Part shown: piece by piece, positions 8,686 through 17,076 of the stretch
Layout: every line of letters begins with the position of its first letter
Position numbering within the stretch: the stretch's first letter is position 1
Origin: Spirirestis rafaelensis WJT71-NPBG6
GTDB lineage: Bacteria; Cyanobacteriota; Cyanobacteriia; Cyanobacteriales; Nostocaceae
Reading direction: 5' to 3'
DNA length: 33,452 nucleotides
Assembly: GCA_019359015.1 (NCBI GenBank)
Contig: JAHHID010000077.1
Coordinates: 1-33,452, forward strand
Translations under genes and position numbers: made by a program
The notes under the pieces: model-generated
Told to the model about the DNA's origin: nothing
The model's input: the letters and a program-made list of their open reading frames with translations, nothing else
Database searches by the model: none

Positions 8686-9627
8686 ATGCCAAAATGTGGA
8701 CGCGAAACTAATACATCGGTATTTAGTGTGTTTAAATTTTTTACTAAACTTGATTACCTGCTAAAAGAAACTTTCCTCGGTTTGCTGCGGGGAGGTTGGA
8801 TGAATTGGGCGGCGATAAGTACCGTCACGGTGTTACTATTTTTATTCGGGTTGAGTCTGCAAAGCTCTTGGCAATTAGAAAAGCTTCTCAACCAATTTGG
8901 TAGCCAATTAGAAGTATCAGTTTACCTCGATGCGGGTGCGCGCTTTGATGCGATCGCTCCAATAGTTGAGAAATTACCTGAAGTCGCAGCAATACAAACA
9001 ATCACCAAAGAGCAAGCTTGGAATAAGCTAGTTAAGGAACTAGGAATTTCTGATATTGAAGGTGCTACCCAGCAATTAGGCGATAATCCCTTAGTTGATG
9101 AGATTAAGGTAAAGGCGCGTAACTCGCAAGTTGTCCCCACTTTAGCAACGCAACTTGCTAAAATACCTCAAGTTAATGCAGTGCAATATGTAGATGAAGC
9201 TGTACAACGCATCGCTCAGTTACATCAAGGGTTAAATTGGATTACTTTAACAGTTACTATTATCTTGACTTCAACGGCGATCGCTGTCACTAGCACGACA
9301 ATTCGCTTAATTGTTTTGGCTCGACGTCGAGAAATTGAAATCATGCAACTTGTGGGTGCAACTTCGACTTGGATTTACCTACCGTTTATTTTACAAGGAA
9401 TTGCTTTTGGTTTAGTTGGCGGTGCGATCGCTTGGAGTTTCATTTCTCTAATTCAGCAGTTTGTTAGTAGTTCGCTTACTAATCAACCTGAGTTTATCCA
9501 ATTTATTACCAACGGTTTGCAACTCACTAGCGCACAAACTTTATTATTTCCTTTGATTCTCCTCAGTTTTGGTGCCACAGTCGGATTACTCGGAAGCTTA
9601 TTTGCAGTGCGTCGATTTGCTAGATAA
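8686..9627 (+). CDS. ftsX: FtsX-like cell-division ABC transporter permease
   Basis: Integral plasma-membrane partner of the FtsE ATPase, which links division to cell-wall hydrolases. Layout: a cytoplasmic N-terminus, TM1 (WAAISTVTVLLFLFGLSL), and a periplasmic domain (SQLEVSVYLDAGARFDAI to VQYVDEAVQRIAQL). The FtsX core follows, with three further TM helices and the motif TTIRLIVLARRREIEIMQLV (G at the next residue). I start at ATG 8686 (MPKCGRE), giving 313 aa, close to family size. A GTG at 8632 would begin inside the hairpin repeat. FtsE is not in the window. Confidence 0.88.
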   Translation: MPKCGRETNTSVFSVFKFFTKLDYLLKETFLGLLRGGWMNWAAISTVTVLLFLFGLSLQSSWQLEKLLNQFGSQLEVSVYLDAGARFDAIAPIVEKLPEVAAIQTITKEQAWNKLVKELGISDIEGATQQLGDNPLVDEIKVKARNSQVVPTLATQLAKIPQVNAVQYVDEAVQRIAQLHQGLNWITLTVTIILTSTAIAVTSTTIRLIVLARRREIEIMQLVGATSTWIYLPFILQGIAFGLVGGAIAWSFISLIQQFVSSSLTNQPEFIQFITNGLQLTSAQTLLFPLILLSFGATVGLLGSLFAVRRFAR

Positions 9628-9635
9628 TGGGGTAT

Positions 9636-9677
9636 TGGGCACTGGGCACTGGTCATTGGGCATTGGGCACTGGGCAT
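9636..9677. repeat. Six tandem TGGGCAY heptamers
   Basis: Six consecutive 7-bp units (TGGGCAC, TGGGCAC, TGGTCAT, TGGGCAT, TGGGCAC, TGGGCAT). A complementary CCCAATGCCC lies at 9741-9750. This is a typical short tandemly repeated repetitive (STRR) sequence of filamentous cyanobacteria, placed between ftsX and the DUF3598 gene. Confidence 0.8.
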
Positions 9678-9780
9678 GGAAAGAATTTATGATACAAACA
9701 TCCACTCGCTTATAGCGTCTTTAATAACTTTTTATTCAATTCCCAATGCCCTAATCTAAAATCCAAAATCTAAAATTGCT

Positions 9781-10611
9781 ATGCGATCGCAATGGGAACG
9801 TTTGCTGCAAAATCTCGGTGTCTGGAAAGGTTCATTTAGCCGTTTTTCTCCCCAAGGTGAATTGGTGAATGATACTCCTTCGGTTGTCTCTTTGGAAGGA
9901 TTGAACAATAACCAAACTATTCGTCAAACTATCCGTCTGCGGGAAGATGAAAAAGTTTTAGAATATAGTTCTGTAGGACGAAGTGTTCTATTTTTTGAAA
10001 ATGGCGAATTTTCGCAAGGTTCGATTCAGCTAGCACCATATTCTGAGTTTGGTGCCGAATTTGGATTTATTCGAAAAAATCACCGCTTACGCTTGGTGCA
10101 GATATTTGATAAAAATGGTGATTTAGACCAATTTACTTTAATTCGCGAACATTTGGCAGGAACTGAACCATCACAACGTCCACCTTTAACAATAGATGAC
10201 TTGTTGGGAGAATGGCACGGCGAAGGTGTAACAATATATCCTGATTGGCGATCGCCTAATACTTTTTCTTCTACTTTACAATTACGACTTGATGCTGGGC
10301 GATTAATTCAAAGTTTAACCTTTGGCGATGTCTCACGACAAGCCGCTACGCGTCTACGCACAATTACCTCAACTGCGACAATTAAAGGCTCTATAATTCA
10401 CTTTGACCAAGATCCGCAAAAACAGGTGCAAGTATTACTCTTACCTGATGGTGCTTCTGCTAATTGTCCAGTTAAAATGCAATTACGTCAAAGCTTTATC
10501 TTAGAAGCCGGTTGGTTAATCGAACCTAACTTACGCCAGCGAATGATTCGCAGTTACAGCGATAAAGGCGAATGGGTTAGCTTCACCTTAGTAACAGAAA
10601 GGCGAGTTTAA
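9781..10611 (+). CDS. DUF3598 family (lipocalin-like) protein
   Basis: 276-aa soluble protein. The sequence is rich in beta strands and falls into two similar halves beginning WERLLQNLGVWKGSFSRFSP and DLLGEWHGEGVTIYPDWRSP. This duplicated W-x-G start is the pattern of the cyanobacterial DUF3598 calycin/lipocalin-like family, whose ligand is unknown. There is no signal peptide, so it is likely cytoplasmic. ATG 9781 is part of ATGCGATCGCAATGGG, so a HIP1 octamer overlaps the start. There is no operon link to ftsX because a 150-nt repeat region intervenes. Confidence 0.75.
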   Translation: MRSQWERLLQNLGVWKGSFSRFSPQGELVNDTPSVVSLEGLNNNQTIRQTIRLREDEKVLEYSSVGRSVLFFENGEFSQGSIQLAPYSEFGAEFGFIRKNHRLRLVQIFDKNGDLDQFTLIREHLAGTEPSQRPPLTIDDLLGEWHGEGVTIYPDWRSPNTFSSTLQLRLDAGRLIQSLTFGDVSRQAATRLRTITSTATIKGSIIHFDQDPQKQVQVLLLPDGASANCPVKMQLRQSFILEAGWLIEPNLRQRMIRSYSDKGEWVSFTLVTERRV

Positions 10612-10642
10612 GAGCTATATATTATACTCATACTCAAAAGAA

Positions 10643-10658
10643 AAGCGCTGAAGCGCTT
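10643..10658. terminator. Possible bidirectional terminator hairpin
   Basis: AAGCGCT-GA-AGCGCTT lies between the convergent DUF3598 and pentapeptide genes and is followed by TACTACGTTCTT. It belongs to the same hairpin family as 8617-8663. The stem is strong, but the T-tract is poor. Confidence 0.5.
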
Positions 10659-10667
10659 ACTACGTTC

Positions 10668-12026
10668 TTAAATCTTAATTTTCGACAACGGATTAAACAA
10701 GCTGTAAAATTCATCCTCTTTAAATGTCTCATCCCAATTTGTGGGTAGACGAAAAGGATTAGGATTTTCCCGTGTGGGTATCCGCATGAAGATGTACTCA
10801 CACTTAACTTTATCTAACTTAGTTTCCGAAGTAATCAGCCAATCTTTGATATAAGCACCTGTAAGAGTCGCACCTCTCAAATCGGTTTTGTCTAATTGCG
10901 TTTCTACCAGGTTTGCTCTAGAAAAATCTGCATCTTGCAAATTAGATGCACTTAGATTCGCTCCTATTAAGCTAGCATCTTTGATGTTCGCGGCACGCAA
11001 ATTTATATTTTGCAAATTCCAGCCATTCAGATTTTTGTTTTGTAAGTCTTTCGTAACCAACAATTCTCGTAATTGCAGATCATCAAGATAAGTTGCTCCC
11101 ACAGCCGCAAGATGCAACTTTTTCGCTTGATACCAGCAGGTACGTGTCAAAATAGCTGTGATGAAGTTTGTGTTTTTTAATCTGGCTTCGGTAAAGTCCG
11201 CATCTGTTAAATCGCAGCCTTGAAAGCTAGTTCCATATTTTGCTACTAAAGCGATCGCTAAATTCCGAGTTAACCTTTGCTTTTCATCTCCAAATAAAGC
11301 ATGACAACTGGCGTAAGCGCCCAGTAATACTACTGTTATTGCGACTAGTAACGCTACACCACCAGCCGGAAAATTCACCATTGCTGCTGCCACAGCCACA
11401 GCCCCGGCTATTGCCCCCGCTACTGACACTGTTACTGTTACTGCTAGCAATCCAGCAATAATTCCGGCAAATGCGGCAGATCCAATTATGATTACTGCCC
11501 CTGCTGCCACAATTACTACTGAAACCGATGCGGTCACAATTACTGCTACTATTGTTGCTAATTCCATTGCGCTTGTAACTGCTACTCCTGCCCAAGCTAC
11601 TGCTATTATACCTGCCCAGGCAATCGCCGCCAAACCTGCCCATGTTATCATCATTACCAAAAACCCGCAGGCTGCTGACAATCCTCGGCGGATAATGGTT
11701 ATAAAAAACGCTGACAATACCATTAAGCTAATTACGACAACATAAATATTTTCGCGGTGATTGTTAACCAGAAGAAATCCTAATAGCGAACCACCCACAG
11801 CCGATAAAAGCCCGGATATTGCCGATAGTAGTAATGCAAATATTACCAAAGCGATCGCCCAACGGCGTTGTAAACCTGCTTTCGCATCCCTAAAATTTGC
11901 ACCCGTGAGAATCGCACCAGTAAAATCTGTACCGCGAATATCTGAATTAGAGAAATCTGCGCCTGTTAAGTCTTGCCCTTTAAAGGATTTGCCTCTGAGC
12001 TTCGCACGGCGATAGTTTTGAGCCAT
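10668..12026 (-). CDS. Pentapeptide-repeat protein with central multi-pass membrane block
   Basis: 452 aa in three parts. Residues about 5-50 are pentapeptide repeats (KLRGKSFKGQDLTGADFSNS). Residues about 55-250 are very hydrophobic, Ala/Val/Ile-rich membrane helices, including WAGLAAIAWAGIIAVAWAGV, a visible short internal repeat. Residues about 265-400 are a second block of A(D/N)LXX repeats (NLSASNLQDADFSRANL). The end is a non-repeat tail. Pentapeptide blocks would form right-handed beta-helices on the same side of the membrane. ATG 12026 (MAQNYRR) is preferred over a TTG two codons upstream. The function is unknown and there are no operon partners. Confidence 0.85.
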   Translation of the reverse strand: MAQNYRRAKLRGKSFKGQDLTGADFSNSDIRGTDFTGAILTGANFRDAKAGLQRRWAIALVIFALLLSAISGLLSAVGGSLLGFLLVNNHRENIYVVVISLMVLSAFFITIIRRGLSAACGFLVMMITWAGLAAIAWAGIIAVAWAGVAVTSAMELATIVAVIVTASVSVVIVAAGAVIIIGSAAFAGIIAGLLAVTVTVSVAGAIAGAVAVAAAMVNFPAGGVALLVAITVVLLGAYASCHALFGDEKQRLTRNLAIALVAKYGTSFQGCDLTDADFTEARLKNTNFITAILTRTCWYQAKKLHLAAVGATYLDDLQLRELLVTKDLQNKNLNGWNLQNINLRAANIKDASLIGANLSASNLQDADFSRANLVETQLDKTDLRGATLTGAYIKDWLITSETKLDKVKCEYIFMRIPTRENPNPFRLPTNWDETFKEDEFYSLFNPLSKIKI

Positions 12027-12040
12027 GTTCAATTTGAACA
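12026..12040. promoter_or_regulatory. TGTTCAA-T-TTGAACA palindrome at a start codon
   Basis: TGTTCAA and TTGAACA flank one central base and touch the ATG of the pentapeptide gene, covering its ribosome-binding region. It could be an operator or an mRNA hairpin that occludes the start. It is a single occurrence with no known factor. Confidence 0.35.
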
Positions 12041-12245
12041 GAGTGGGACACTTTTTGCTACAGGTTGTAGGATATCAGTTTTTGGTGAGTTTATTTCTGT
12101 TATGTATTTAAATGTTCAAATCTAGCTTTACAAGGAGTTGGCGAAAGGTATTTGGTTGCATATCCGCTAGCTGGCTGGCGTACCTTATCGTTCTGTAGAA
12201 TAACAAATAGCAGTGTAGAACTTACCTCTCCTAAAGAAACCTTAA

Positions 12246-12809
12246 ATGGTACAGACCCCTGCTAAACGCCTTACTCTAACTGAATTCTTGGATCTGCCAG
12301 AGACAGAACCAGCCAGTGAGTACATTGATGGGCGTATCATCCAAAAACCCATGCCGCAAGGAGAACACAGCGCAATTCAGACTGAGTTAGCACCTGCAAT
12401 TAATTTGGTCGTAAAGCCCAAACAGATTGCGCGGGCTTTTTGTGAGCTTCGCTGTACTTTTGGCGGACGCTCAATTGTGCCTGACATTTCTGTGTTTATG
12501 TGGGACAGAATTCCACGCAAAGAAAATGGTGGGGTTGCTAACGTCTTCTCAATTGCCCCAGATTGGACAATTGAAATTTTATCTCCTGATCAAAGTCAAA
12601 CTAAAGTTACTAAGAATATTCTGCATTGCCTTAAGTATGGAACTCAGATGGGATGGCTGATTGATCCTGAAGAACAATCTGTGTTTGTCTACTTGCCAGA
12701 TCAACCAACCACTTTTTACGAAGAACTAGGAACACAGTTACCAGTGCCAGAATTTGCTAAGGATTTCAGCCTAACAGTAGAAGGTTTATTTAGCTGGTTG
12801 CTAGAGTGA
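12246..12809 (+). CDS. Uma2 family (DUF820) restriction-endonuclease-fold protein
   Basis: 187 aa with the Uma2 layout: LTLTEFLDLPETEPASEYID then GRIIQKPMP at the N-terminus, the nuclease-like core VPDISVF and WTIEILSPDQSQTKVTKNI, and YGTQMGWLIDPEEQSVFVYL. The acidic residues of PDISVF and EILSP correspond to the PD-(D/E)XK-like active site. Cyanobacteria carry many copies whose role is unresolved. The ATG start is clear. It is monocistronic and followed by a degenerate inverted repeat that may act as terminator. Confidence 0.88.
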   Translation: MVQTPAKRLTLTEFLDLPETEPASEYIDGRIIQKPMPQGEHSAIQTELAPAINLVVKPKQIARAFCELRCTFGGRSIVPDISVFMWDRIPRKENGGVANVFSIAPDWTIEILSPDQSQTKVTKNILHCLKYGTQMGWLIDPEEQSVFVYLPDQPTTFYEELGTQLPVPEFAKDFSLTVEGLFSWLLE

Positions 12810-12833
12810 CCAAACAAAGGATGAAGGATAGAT

Positions 12834-12859
12834 GTTGGGTTTTCTAGCGTCAACCTAAC
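12834..12859. repeat. Inverted repeat GTTGGGTT / AACCTAAC at the hicB truncation
   Basis: GTTGGGTT (12834-12841) and AACCTAAC (12852-12859) pair with one mismatch around TTCTAGCGTC. It abuts the in-frame stop of the hicB remnant, as if insertion of this repeat removed the rest of that gene. It also follows the Uma2 gene by 24 nt. Confidence 0.6.
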
Positions 12860-12964
12860 CTAGAAGATCAGCGATCGCACTTTTGTAATACAACCAGGAA
12901 GTGCAGGAACTTCTCCCCAGAAGCCTCCTTCCTTTGCTGGATGAATGACTACTTTGATTTCCAT
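12860..12964 (-). pseudogene. Truncated HicB-type antitoxin remnant
   Basis: The minus strand reads MEIKVVIHPAKEGGFWGEV then PALPGCITKVRSLIF, stop. The first 27 residues match the start of HicB-family antitoxins ([22 protein letters not shown] type, ending the first strand-helix unit). The expected continuation (Q-G-x-T-x-E-E-A) is replaced by KVRSLIF, read from a HIP1 octamer and the adjacent palindromic repeat. No hicA is seen on either side. It is therefore a toxin-antitoxin relic, 34 codons long, missed by length cut-offs. Confidence 0.7.
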
Positions 12965-13076
12965 GTGCTTATCAAATTGTTACCCAGCCTATACTAGGAA
13001 CTATATCTGCTTGTTCTCAAGTTGGGCAAAGTTTTTATAATTGTTGTAACATCTTTAGCATTTTTTCTGCTGAAAT

Positions 13077-13499
13077 ATGGGCGAGGCAAAACGTAGAAAG
13101 CAACAAGACCCGAACTATGGTGAATCTCTAATTTTCTGTGATTATGACAAAATTATTGAGAGTAAGAACTTAGAAGGTGTCTTCGTTTCTGACGCTCCTA
13201 ATACAGGTAAGGGCTTTCTTTGCTCTGCTGTATTAAAAGATAAGAAATGTGATATCAAATGTATAGCTCCTCCTAAACTGGAAATTGACTCACGTTATCC
13301 TCGAAGGGTGTTTGTTGTAACTAGTGATGGCAATGCTCATCACATTGCTAGTGCAGTTGAGGGTAAACCTGTCATTAGAGTTTTGAAGGTAATCATTGAG
13401 ACTTCCCCCATCAAAAGTGAAGATGGAGTGCCTTTAATGCCTATAATCCCAGTTTCTGAGTTTACAGCAATGCTGCGACGATATAAGGAATTTCTTTAA
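13077..13499 (+). CDS. Hypothetical protein with MGEAKRRK start
   Basis: 140 aa, soluble, no signal or membrane segment. The basic start MGEAKRRKQQDPNYGE is a recurrent N-terminus in several unrelated cyanobacterial and proteobacterial small proteins. The body (VFVSDAPNTGKGFLCSAVLK, YPRRVFVVTSDGNAHHIASA) looks like a small alpha/beta fold. I do not recognise a family. The ATG is well defined. It ends convergently on aat with a shared AT-rich terminator. Confidence 0.7.
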   Translation: MGEAKRRKQQDPNYGESLIFCDYDKIIESKNLEGVFVSDAPNTGKGFLCSAVLKDKKCDIKCIAPPKLEIDSRYPRRVFVVTSDGNAHHIASAVEGKPVIRVLKVIIETSPIKSEDGVPLMPIIPVSEFTAMLRRYKEFL

Positions 13500-13510
13500 T
13501 AAGAATGTAT

Positions 13511-13540
13511 AAATGTTATTTTTTATAAAAAATAACATTT
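13511..13540. terminator. Bidirectional terminator between convergent genes
   Basis: AAATGTTATTTTT (13511-13523) pairs perfectly with AAAAATAACATTT (13528-13540) around TATA. The A/T flanks give a U-tract in both directions. It overlaps the last codons of aat, whose C-terminus CYFL is encoded in the hairpin. Confidence 0.75.
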
Positions 13541-14098
13541 ACGTTGCAAAGCTTGGTTGAGTAAAGTTTGATATTCATCATCATCAACTCGATAAGCGCC
13601 AAACCTTTCCAAATGGGGATTCATCATTTGGGCATCAAACAGGACAAATTTAGAAAGCTGCAATCTTTCTACCAACTTCACCATCGCCACCTTAGAACCT
13701 TCAGGAATGCGGTAAAACATCGACTCGCCAATAAAAGCGCCGCCGATCGCAATTCCTAAAATTCCTCCAGCCAGTTCATCACCTTGCCAAGTTTCAAAAC
13801 TATATGCCCAACCAGCTTGGTAGAGTTCCCAATAAATTTCTTCTAATTCTGGTGAAATCCAAGTTGTATCGCGGTTAGCGCACCCAGATACCACAGCCTT
13901 AAAATCACGGTTAATCGCCACAGAAAAACGCTCTTGATTGATAACACGCCGCAAAGACTTGGGGTAGCGGAATCGCTCATCCAAAGGAATTAAAGTGCGA
14001 TCGCGACTGCCATACCACTCCAAGCCATTGCTGTCATCAGCCATGAGAAAATAGCCTTGAGCATAGCCTTGAATAATAGCAGCGATATCATATTGCAT
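13523..14098 (-). CDS. aat: Leucyl/phenylalanyl-tRNA--protein transferase
   Basis: Transfers Leu or Phe from aminoacyl-tRNA to N-terminal Arg/Lys of proteins, feeding the N-degron route. Family motifs: [40 protein letters not shown] then [20 protein letters not shown], and [12 protein letters not shown]. The 191-aa length matches the shorter cyanobacterial form. The start [15 protein letters not shown] is typical for the phylum. The gene stands alone, with convergent genes downstream and a divergent hypothetical gene upstream. Confidence 0.93.
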   Translation of the reverse strand: MQYDIAAIIQGYAQGYFLMADDSNGLEWYGSRDRTLIPLDERFRYPKSLRRVINQERFSVAINRDFKAVVSGCANRDTTWISPELEEIYWELYQAGWAYSFETWQGDELAGGILGIAIGGAFIGESMFYRIPEGSKVAMVKLVERLQLSKFVLFDAQMMNPHLERFGAYRVDDDEYQTLLNQALQRKCYFL

Positions 14099-14161
14099 AC
14101 GTTAAGCGCAAAATAAAAAAAGCCATCCTCCACGTATCACTCTGCGTTTAAGATAAAAAAA

Positions 14162-14491
14162 ATGACTGAACCCATTCGCTCAATCACCCTGCCACCGTCA
14201 AAAAATCCCCAACAAGAGGGAGAATGGTTGCGAGAAAACCTGTTGCGGTGGCTAGATACAGAGTTTATCCCCGAAGCCGTAAATCAAATTATCGCCCAAC
14301 GTGCAGGACAGATTTTTGTCCGCCAACGCATGGAAGGAGAAAATGACCTGGGTTCTCTGGTAATTGCCATTGTCACAGAGATGCAGGCATTTGATTTTTC
14401 CAAAAGTTTTTATGGAGAGTTTGCGATCGCCAACGCCGTCAGCGATCTACTCTTAGAAAGTCTCGGAATTGATAAGTGTTGTGGGGAATAG
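14162..14491 (+). CDS. Conserved hypothetical protein
   Basis: 109 aa, soluble and helical, with no signal peptide. Visible segments are EGEWLRENLLRWLDTEFIPE, NQIIAQRAGQIFVRQRMEGE and FAIANAVSDLLLESLGIDKC. The organised helices and normal codon use support a real gene, and I believe similar short proteins occur across cyanobacteria. No function can be assigned. Its start is 63 nt from that of aat on the other strand, so the two probably share a divergent promoter region. Confidence 0.72.
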   Translation: MTEPIRSITLPPSKNPQQEGEWLRENLLRWLDTEFIPEAVNQIIAQRAGQIFVRQRMEGENDLGSLVIAIVTEMQAFDFSKSFYGEFAIANAVSDLLLESLGIDKCCGE

Positions 14492-14496
14492 GATTT

Positions 14497-14621
14497 GGTC
14501 AGTAGTTAGTAGTTAGTGGTTGGTAGTTACTGGTTAATGGTTAGTAATTAGTGGTAAACAATTATCAATTATCAACCAACAACTATCAACCAACAACTAT
14601 CAACTATCAACTAACAACTGA
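14497..14621. repeat. TAGTTAG / CAACTAT complementary short-repeat array
   Basis: The left half is degenerate TTAGTAG/TTGGTAG heptamers; the right half is the complementary CAACTAT/CAACCAA heptamers. Together they can form a long imperfect hairpin between two convergent genes, reaching the last codon of rpsN. Confidence 0.7.
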
Positions 14622-14924
14622 CTACCAACTAGACTTAACCACACCAGGTAAAAGACCTTCGTGTGCCCATTCGCGCATCACATTCCGAGACAGCCCGAAA
14701 TCGCGGTAAACACCTCTAGAACGACCAGTTACCCAACAACGGTTGTGCTGACGGGTAGGAGCGCTATTGCGGGGTAGCTGTTGAATTTTCCGGTGAACTT
14801 CTAGCTTATCAAGCGGAGATTCAGTATTTCGGAACTCTTCCAGCAATGCTTCCCGCTTTTCCGCATACTTTTCAGCTATTCTGACGCGCTTTTTCTCGCG
14901 CTCAATCATGCTCTTTTTTGCCAT
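14622..14924 (-). CDS. rpsN: 30S ribosomal protein S14
   Basis: Small-subunit head protein of the zinc-independent long form: 100 aa, with no CXXC pairs. Signature elements are [45 protein letters not shown] and the end [17 protein letters not shown]. As is common in cyanobacteria, it lies outside the main ribosomal-protein cluster. A complementary short-repeat array begins right at its stop codon. Confidence 0.97.
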   Translation of the reverse strand: MAKKSMIEREKKRVRIAEKYAEKREALLEEFRNTESPLDKLEVHRKIQQLPRNSAPTRQHNRCWVTGRSRGVYRDFGLSRNVMREWAHEGLLPGVVKSSW

Positions 14925-15060
14925 ATACTTTTTACTTATTTAAAGACAGCATTTTCTATTCTATCGGATGGTATTGAGAAATGGGGCATTTTTTAAGAGG
15001 GGAAAAGGGCATCGGGTATGAGGTATTCAGCATGGGGCATTGGTAATAATTCTTTTCCTT

Positions 15061-15102
15061 TCCTGTTTCCTGTTTCCTGTTTCCTGTTTCCCCTTTCCCC
15101 TT
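15061..15102. repeat. Heptamer array TCCTGTT / TCCCCTT at the nth 3' end
   Basis: Four TCCTGTT units followed by two TCCCCTT units (6 x 7 bp). The array touches the nth stop codon: nth ends SASKEG, in a purine run of the same composition. Confidence 0.8.
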
Positions 15103-15782
15103 TACCCTTCCTTGCTAGCAGAAGGGCATAATTCAGCCAATTGACAAGCAACGCAGGCGGGCGATCGCGCTTTACAAATAGCTCGACCATGATAAATTAG
15201 TCTAATTGACCAATTTTCCCAATCTGGTTGCGGCAATAACTCTATCAAATCTAGCTCAATGCGGATCGGGTCTGTATGTTTAGTTAAGCCCAAACGCTCG
15301 CTGAGTCGCTTGACATGAGTATCTACCGTCACCCCAGCATTAATGCCATACGCATGAGCTAGCACTACATTAGCCGTTTTCCGTGCCACACCTGGAAGCT
15401 GTAAAAGCTGTTCCATCTGGTTGGGCACTTGCGAGTTAAACTGTGTGACAATCATCCGACAAGCAGCTTGGATATTCTTCGCCTTATTGCGATAAAACCC
15501 AGTTGAACGCACCAAGTTTTCTAACTCTGTCAAATCGGCGATCGCCAAACTAGCTGCATCGGGAAATCTTTCAAATAAAGCTGGTGTTACTTTATTTACT
15601 CGCTCATCTGTACATTGAGCGGAGAGGATTGTTGCCACTAACAACTGCACAGGCGTTGAGTAGTTCAAAGAGCAAGTCGCATCAGGATATAAAAGCTTCA
15701 GGCGTAGAAGAATTTCTCGCGCCCGTTGCTTTTTAGATAACCTTTTGCGGGTAGTGCTTACTGGAATAATTTTTGTACCCAC
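15102..15782 (-). CDS. nth: Endonuclease III (DNA glycosylase/AP lyase)
   Basis: Base-excision repair enzyme for oxidised pyrimidines. The helix-hairpin-helix is LPGVARKTANVVLAHAYG with the catalytic Lys, followed by VTVDTHVKRL with the catalytic Asp. The C-terminal [4Fe-4S] loop C-X6-C-X2-C-X5-C is present (CKARSPACVACQLAELC). The length of 226 aa is normal. The start is GTG at 15782, which overlaps the rseP coding end by 25 nt, so the two are translationally coupled. The extreme C-terminus runs into a heptamer repeat. Confidence 0.95.
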   Translation of the reverse strand: MGTKIIPVSTTRKRLSKKQRAREILLRLKLLYPDATCSLNYSTPVQLLVATILSAQCTDERVNKVTPALFERFPDAASLAIADLTELENLVRSTGFYRNKAKNIQAACRMIVTQFNSQVPNQMEQLLQLPGVARKTANVVLAHAYGINAGVTVDTHVKRLSERLGLTKHTDPIRIELDLIELLPQPDWENWSIRLIYHGRAICKARSPACVACQLAELCPSASKEG

Positions 15783-16846
15783 TCCAACTGCGTAGTTTCT
15801 TTAACTATCAGAAAAAGCCCTAAACCTAAAAATAGCACCAAACCAGTTTGCATCACACCTTCTTGAATGCGAGACGGCAGAGGTTTACCGCGCACACCTT
15901 CAATCAGCAAGAAAGCTAGTTGTCCTCCATCCAAAGCCGGAAGAGGCAAAATATTGATAATAGCCAGGTTAATGCTGATAATTGCCGCAAAAGAGAGCAA
16001 ATTTGTACTGTCATTAGCAGCCAACTTTGCACCTACTTTGACAATATTAATCGGTCCCGAAACTTGTCCGGCAGTTTGTTGAAAGTTAGTAATCAACTGC
16101 CCAAAACCGCTGAGTATATTCACAACTAACTGTTGAAATCTTTTAGCAGCAATGCTAAAAATTTCTAACGGGTTGCTGGGACGACGATAAACCTGTGTAA
16201 CATTTGCACCAAGTTGAATACCAATCAAACCTTTGCCATCAGGTCCTTTTTCCGGCGTTAATTTTAGGGTACGTTGTTGATTTTCGTGCTGAATTGTCAG
16301 TTCAATTGGCTGATTTGGATGATTTTGAATTTCTTGTCTGAGTAAAGTGCTGGAATTTTCCGAAGCCGGGAGTTCTTTACCGCCGACAGCAACAATAATG
16401 TCTCTTTCCCTAATTCCCGCTTGGTAGGCGATGGATTGTTCATTAACAGGCTGTACAAGTACACCTGGCTGGTAATTGATTTTCTCCGGAATACCAACGA
16501 TACCGAACTGAAGAACTAGTACTAAATAAGCAAATATTAAATTTGCTATCACTCCCGCACTGATGACAATCGCCCGATCTAAAATTGGACGGTTACGCAG
16601 CAGATTCGGGTCATTCGGCGGAATATCACTATCCGGGTCATCATCGGGAAAACCAACAAAGCCACCCAAAGGAAAAGCGCGGAGAGCATATTCAGTTTGT
16701 GAACCTTGGTACTTGAAAATAGTTGGACCAAAACCTAAAGAAAAACGGTTGGCGTAAATACCTTGAGACCGTGCTGCGATAAAATGTCCCAGCTCGTGTA
16801 CCAAGATCAGAACAGCCAAGACTGCGATCGCTGCTAAAACTGGCAT
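15758..16846 (-). CDS. rseP: RseP-type site-2 protease (M50 zinc metallopeptidase)
   Basis: Intramembrane protease that cleaves membrane-anchored regulators within the bilayer. The zinc motif HELGH lies in the first TM helix (residues 17-21), followed by FSLGFGPTIFKYQGSQTEYA and PLGGFV. A single PDZ domain spans about 120-200 (VNEQSIAYQAGIRERDIIVA). The second catalytic motif is NILPLPALDGGQ near residue 310. The length of 362 aa is typical. The gene lies downstream of serS and overlaps nth. The target (possibly an anti-sigma factor) is not visible here. Confidence 0.93.
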   Translation of the reverse strand: MPVLAAIAVLAVLILVHELGHFIAARSQGIYANRFSLGFGPTIFKYQGSQTEYALRAFPLGGFVGFPDDDPDSDIPPNDPNLLRNRPILDRAIVISAGVIANLIFAYLVLVLQFGIVGIPEKINYQPGVLVQPVNEQSIAYQAGIRERDIIVAVGGKELPASENSSTLLRQEIQNHPNQPIELTIQHENQQRTLKLTPEKGPDGKGLIGIQLGANVTQVYRRPSNPLEIFSIAAKRFQQLVVNILSGFGQLITNFQQTAGQVSGPINIVKVGAKLAANDSTNLLSFAAIISINLAIINILPLPALDGGQLAFLLIEGVRGKPLPSRIQEGVMQTGLVLFLGLGLFLIVKETTQLEWVQKLFQ

Positions 16847-16951
16847 AGAGAAAATTAGTGAACCTATTGAGCTATATATACCTTTATTTTAAAATGTGTC
16901 AAAGTTTAGCACTTGTCAAAAGAGGTATATTTCTCGCTTTCTGGGTAGGTA

Positions 16952-17066
16952 ATTGGGCAATGGGCACGCTCGGATGAGGCATTGGGCATGAAAAAAATCA
17001 TATCTATCCGCGCATCACTATTTAAAGCTTCTTTAATTCCCATTGCCCCCAATCGAGGGTGCCCCA
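16952..17066. repeat. GGGCAATGGGCA repeats with complementary arm
   Basis: ATTGGGCAATGGGCAC (16952-16967) and TTGGGCATG face CCCATTGCCCCCAAT (17039-17053), giving an imperfect inverted repeat with about 70 nt between the arms. It is the same heptamer family as 9636-9677. It fills most of the serS-rseP gap. Confidence 0.6.
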
Positions 17067-17076
17067 TTCCCAACAA

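Noticed and set aside
11284-11643. Ser/Asn/Gly-rich 119-codon ORF on the minus strand
   Set aside because: Out-of-frame shadow of the alanine/valine-rich membrane block of the pentapeptide protein.
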